13,399 nucleotides of DNA from CAZVTU01 sp964630295 (GTDB taxonomy: Bacteria; Patescibacteriota; Minisyncoccia; Minisyncoccales; RBG-13-42-11), in contig CAZVTU010000014.1 of the NCBI GenBank assembly GCA_964630295.1, positions 1 to 13,399 of the forward strand. The letters run 5' to 3'. The notes beneath the pieces are model-generated. The model was not told where the DNA came from. It made no database searches and saw nothing but the letters and a program-made list of their open reading frames with translations. Of this stretch, positions 13,359-13,399 are shown piece after piece. Both the position numbers and the translations under genes were made by a program. Each line of letters starts with the position of its first letter. Position 1 is the stretch's first letter.

Positions 13359-13399
13359 ATGAGATTAAGCTTTATACCAGAAACTTTTTTGGGTAAATG
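13359..13399 (+). CDS. Start of an unidentified gene, truncated by the window edge
   Basis: An ATG at 13359 opens a frame of 13 codons (MRLSFIPETFLGK) that runs off the right end. It lies 16 nt after the strong terminator. A TAGAAT hexamer at 13345-13350, 8 nt before the ATG, could act as a -10 for a nearly leaderless transcript. Too little is present to name a product. Confidence 0.4.
   Translation, partial: MRLSFIPETFLGK

Noticed and set aside
1..13399. CRISPR array, phage genes or toxin-antitoxin module
   Set aside because: No regularly spaced repeats, phage structural genes or recognisable toxin-antitoxin pair were seen on either strand.

Overview
The window is AT-rich bacterial DNA, tightly packed, with nearly every gene on the + strand. 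It most resembles a genome of the Candidate Phyla Radiation (Patescibacteria). The reasons are short intergenic spaces, repeated 4-nt ATGA stop/start overlaps, almost no Shine-Dalgarno sequences, a compact type IV pilus locus without outer-membrane genes, a short DnaG C-terminus, and a four-helix-bundle (23S rRNA intervening-sequence protein type) gene. TGA is used as a genuine stop at several junctions, so genetic code 11 applies rather than the UGA-Gly code of Gracilibacteria/Absconditabacteria. The phylum-level assignment is inference; no rRNA is present.

Layout. Positions 1-185 hold the 3' end of an HtpX-like M48 protease gene, followed by a terminator. From 330 to 7440 runs one long apparent operon: a soluble histidine kinase, a single-domain response regulator, the pilus assembly ATPase PilB, the platform protein PilC, four prepilin-like proteins, PilM and a fifth prepilin that may be the major pilin. 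The kinase-regulator pair is translationally coupled to pilB, so it probably governs pilus assembly or activity. tRNA-Ser(GGA) follows, then an MscS-type channel gene. Next is a dnaG-rpoD pair joined by a 4-nt overlap, the core of the classical macromolecular-synthesis operon without rpsU. After it come a four-helix-bundle gene, tRNA-Asn(GUU), a GC-rich structured stretch, a strong terminator, and the first codons of one more gene.

Four things stand out. (1) DnaG carries a 390-residue intein with a LAGLIDADG endonuclease. It is inserted exactly before a zinc-ligand cysteine of the primase zinc finger, so the finger exists only after splicing. (2) The four-helix-bundle gene is bracketed edge to edge by a 31-bp imperfect inverted repeat (26/31 matches), as if it were a small cassette. 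(3) The 3' end of tRNA-Asn is repeated directly about 130 bp downstream and also present inverted between the copies. Together these enclose a 103-nt, roughly 57% GC segment that can fold back on itself and ends at a strong terminator. This may be an unrecognised small RNA or a tRNA-targeting element remnant. (4) The sigma factor begins with an extreme Lys/Arg tract, 34 of the first 50 residues.

Functionally the window combines surface attachment or DNA-uptake machinery (pilus plus two-component control), osmotic protection (MscS), and replication priming with housekeeping transcription (DnaG, sigma-70). Pilus genes not seen here are the prepilin peptidase (pilD), the retraction ATPase (pilT) and pilN/pilO; they may lie elsewhere.
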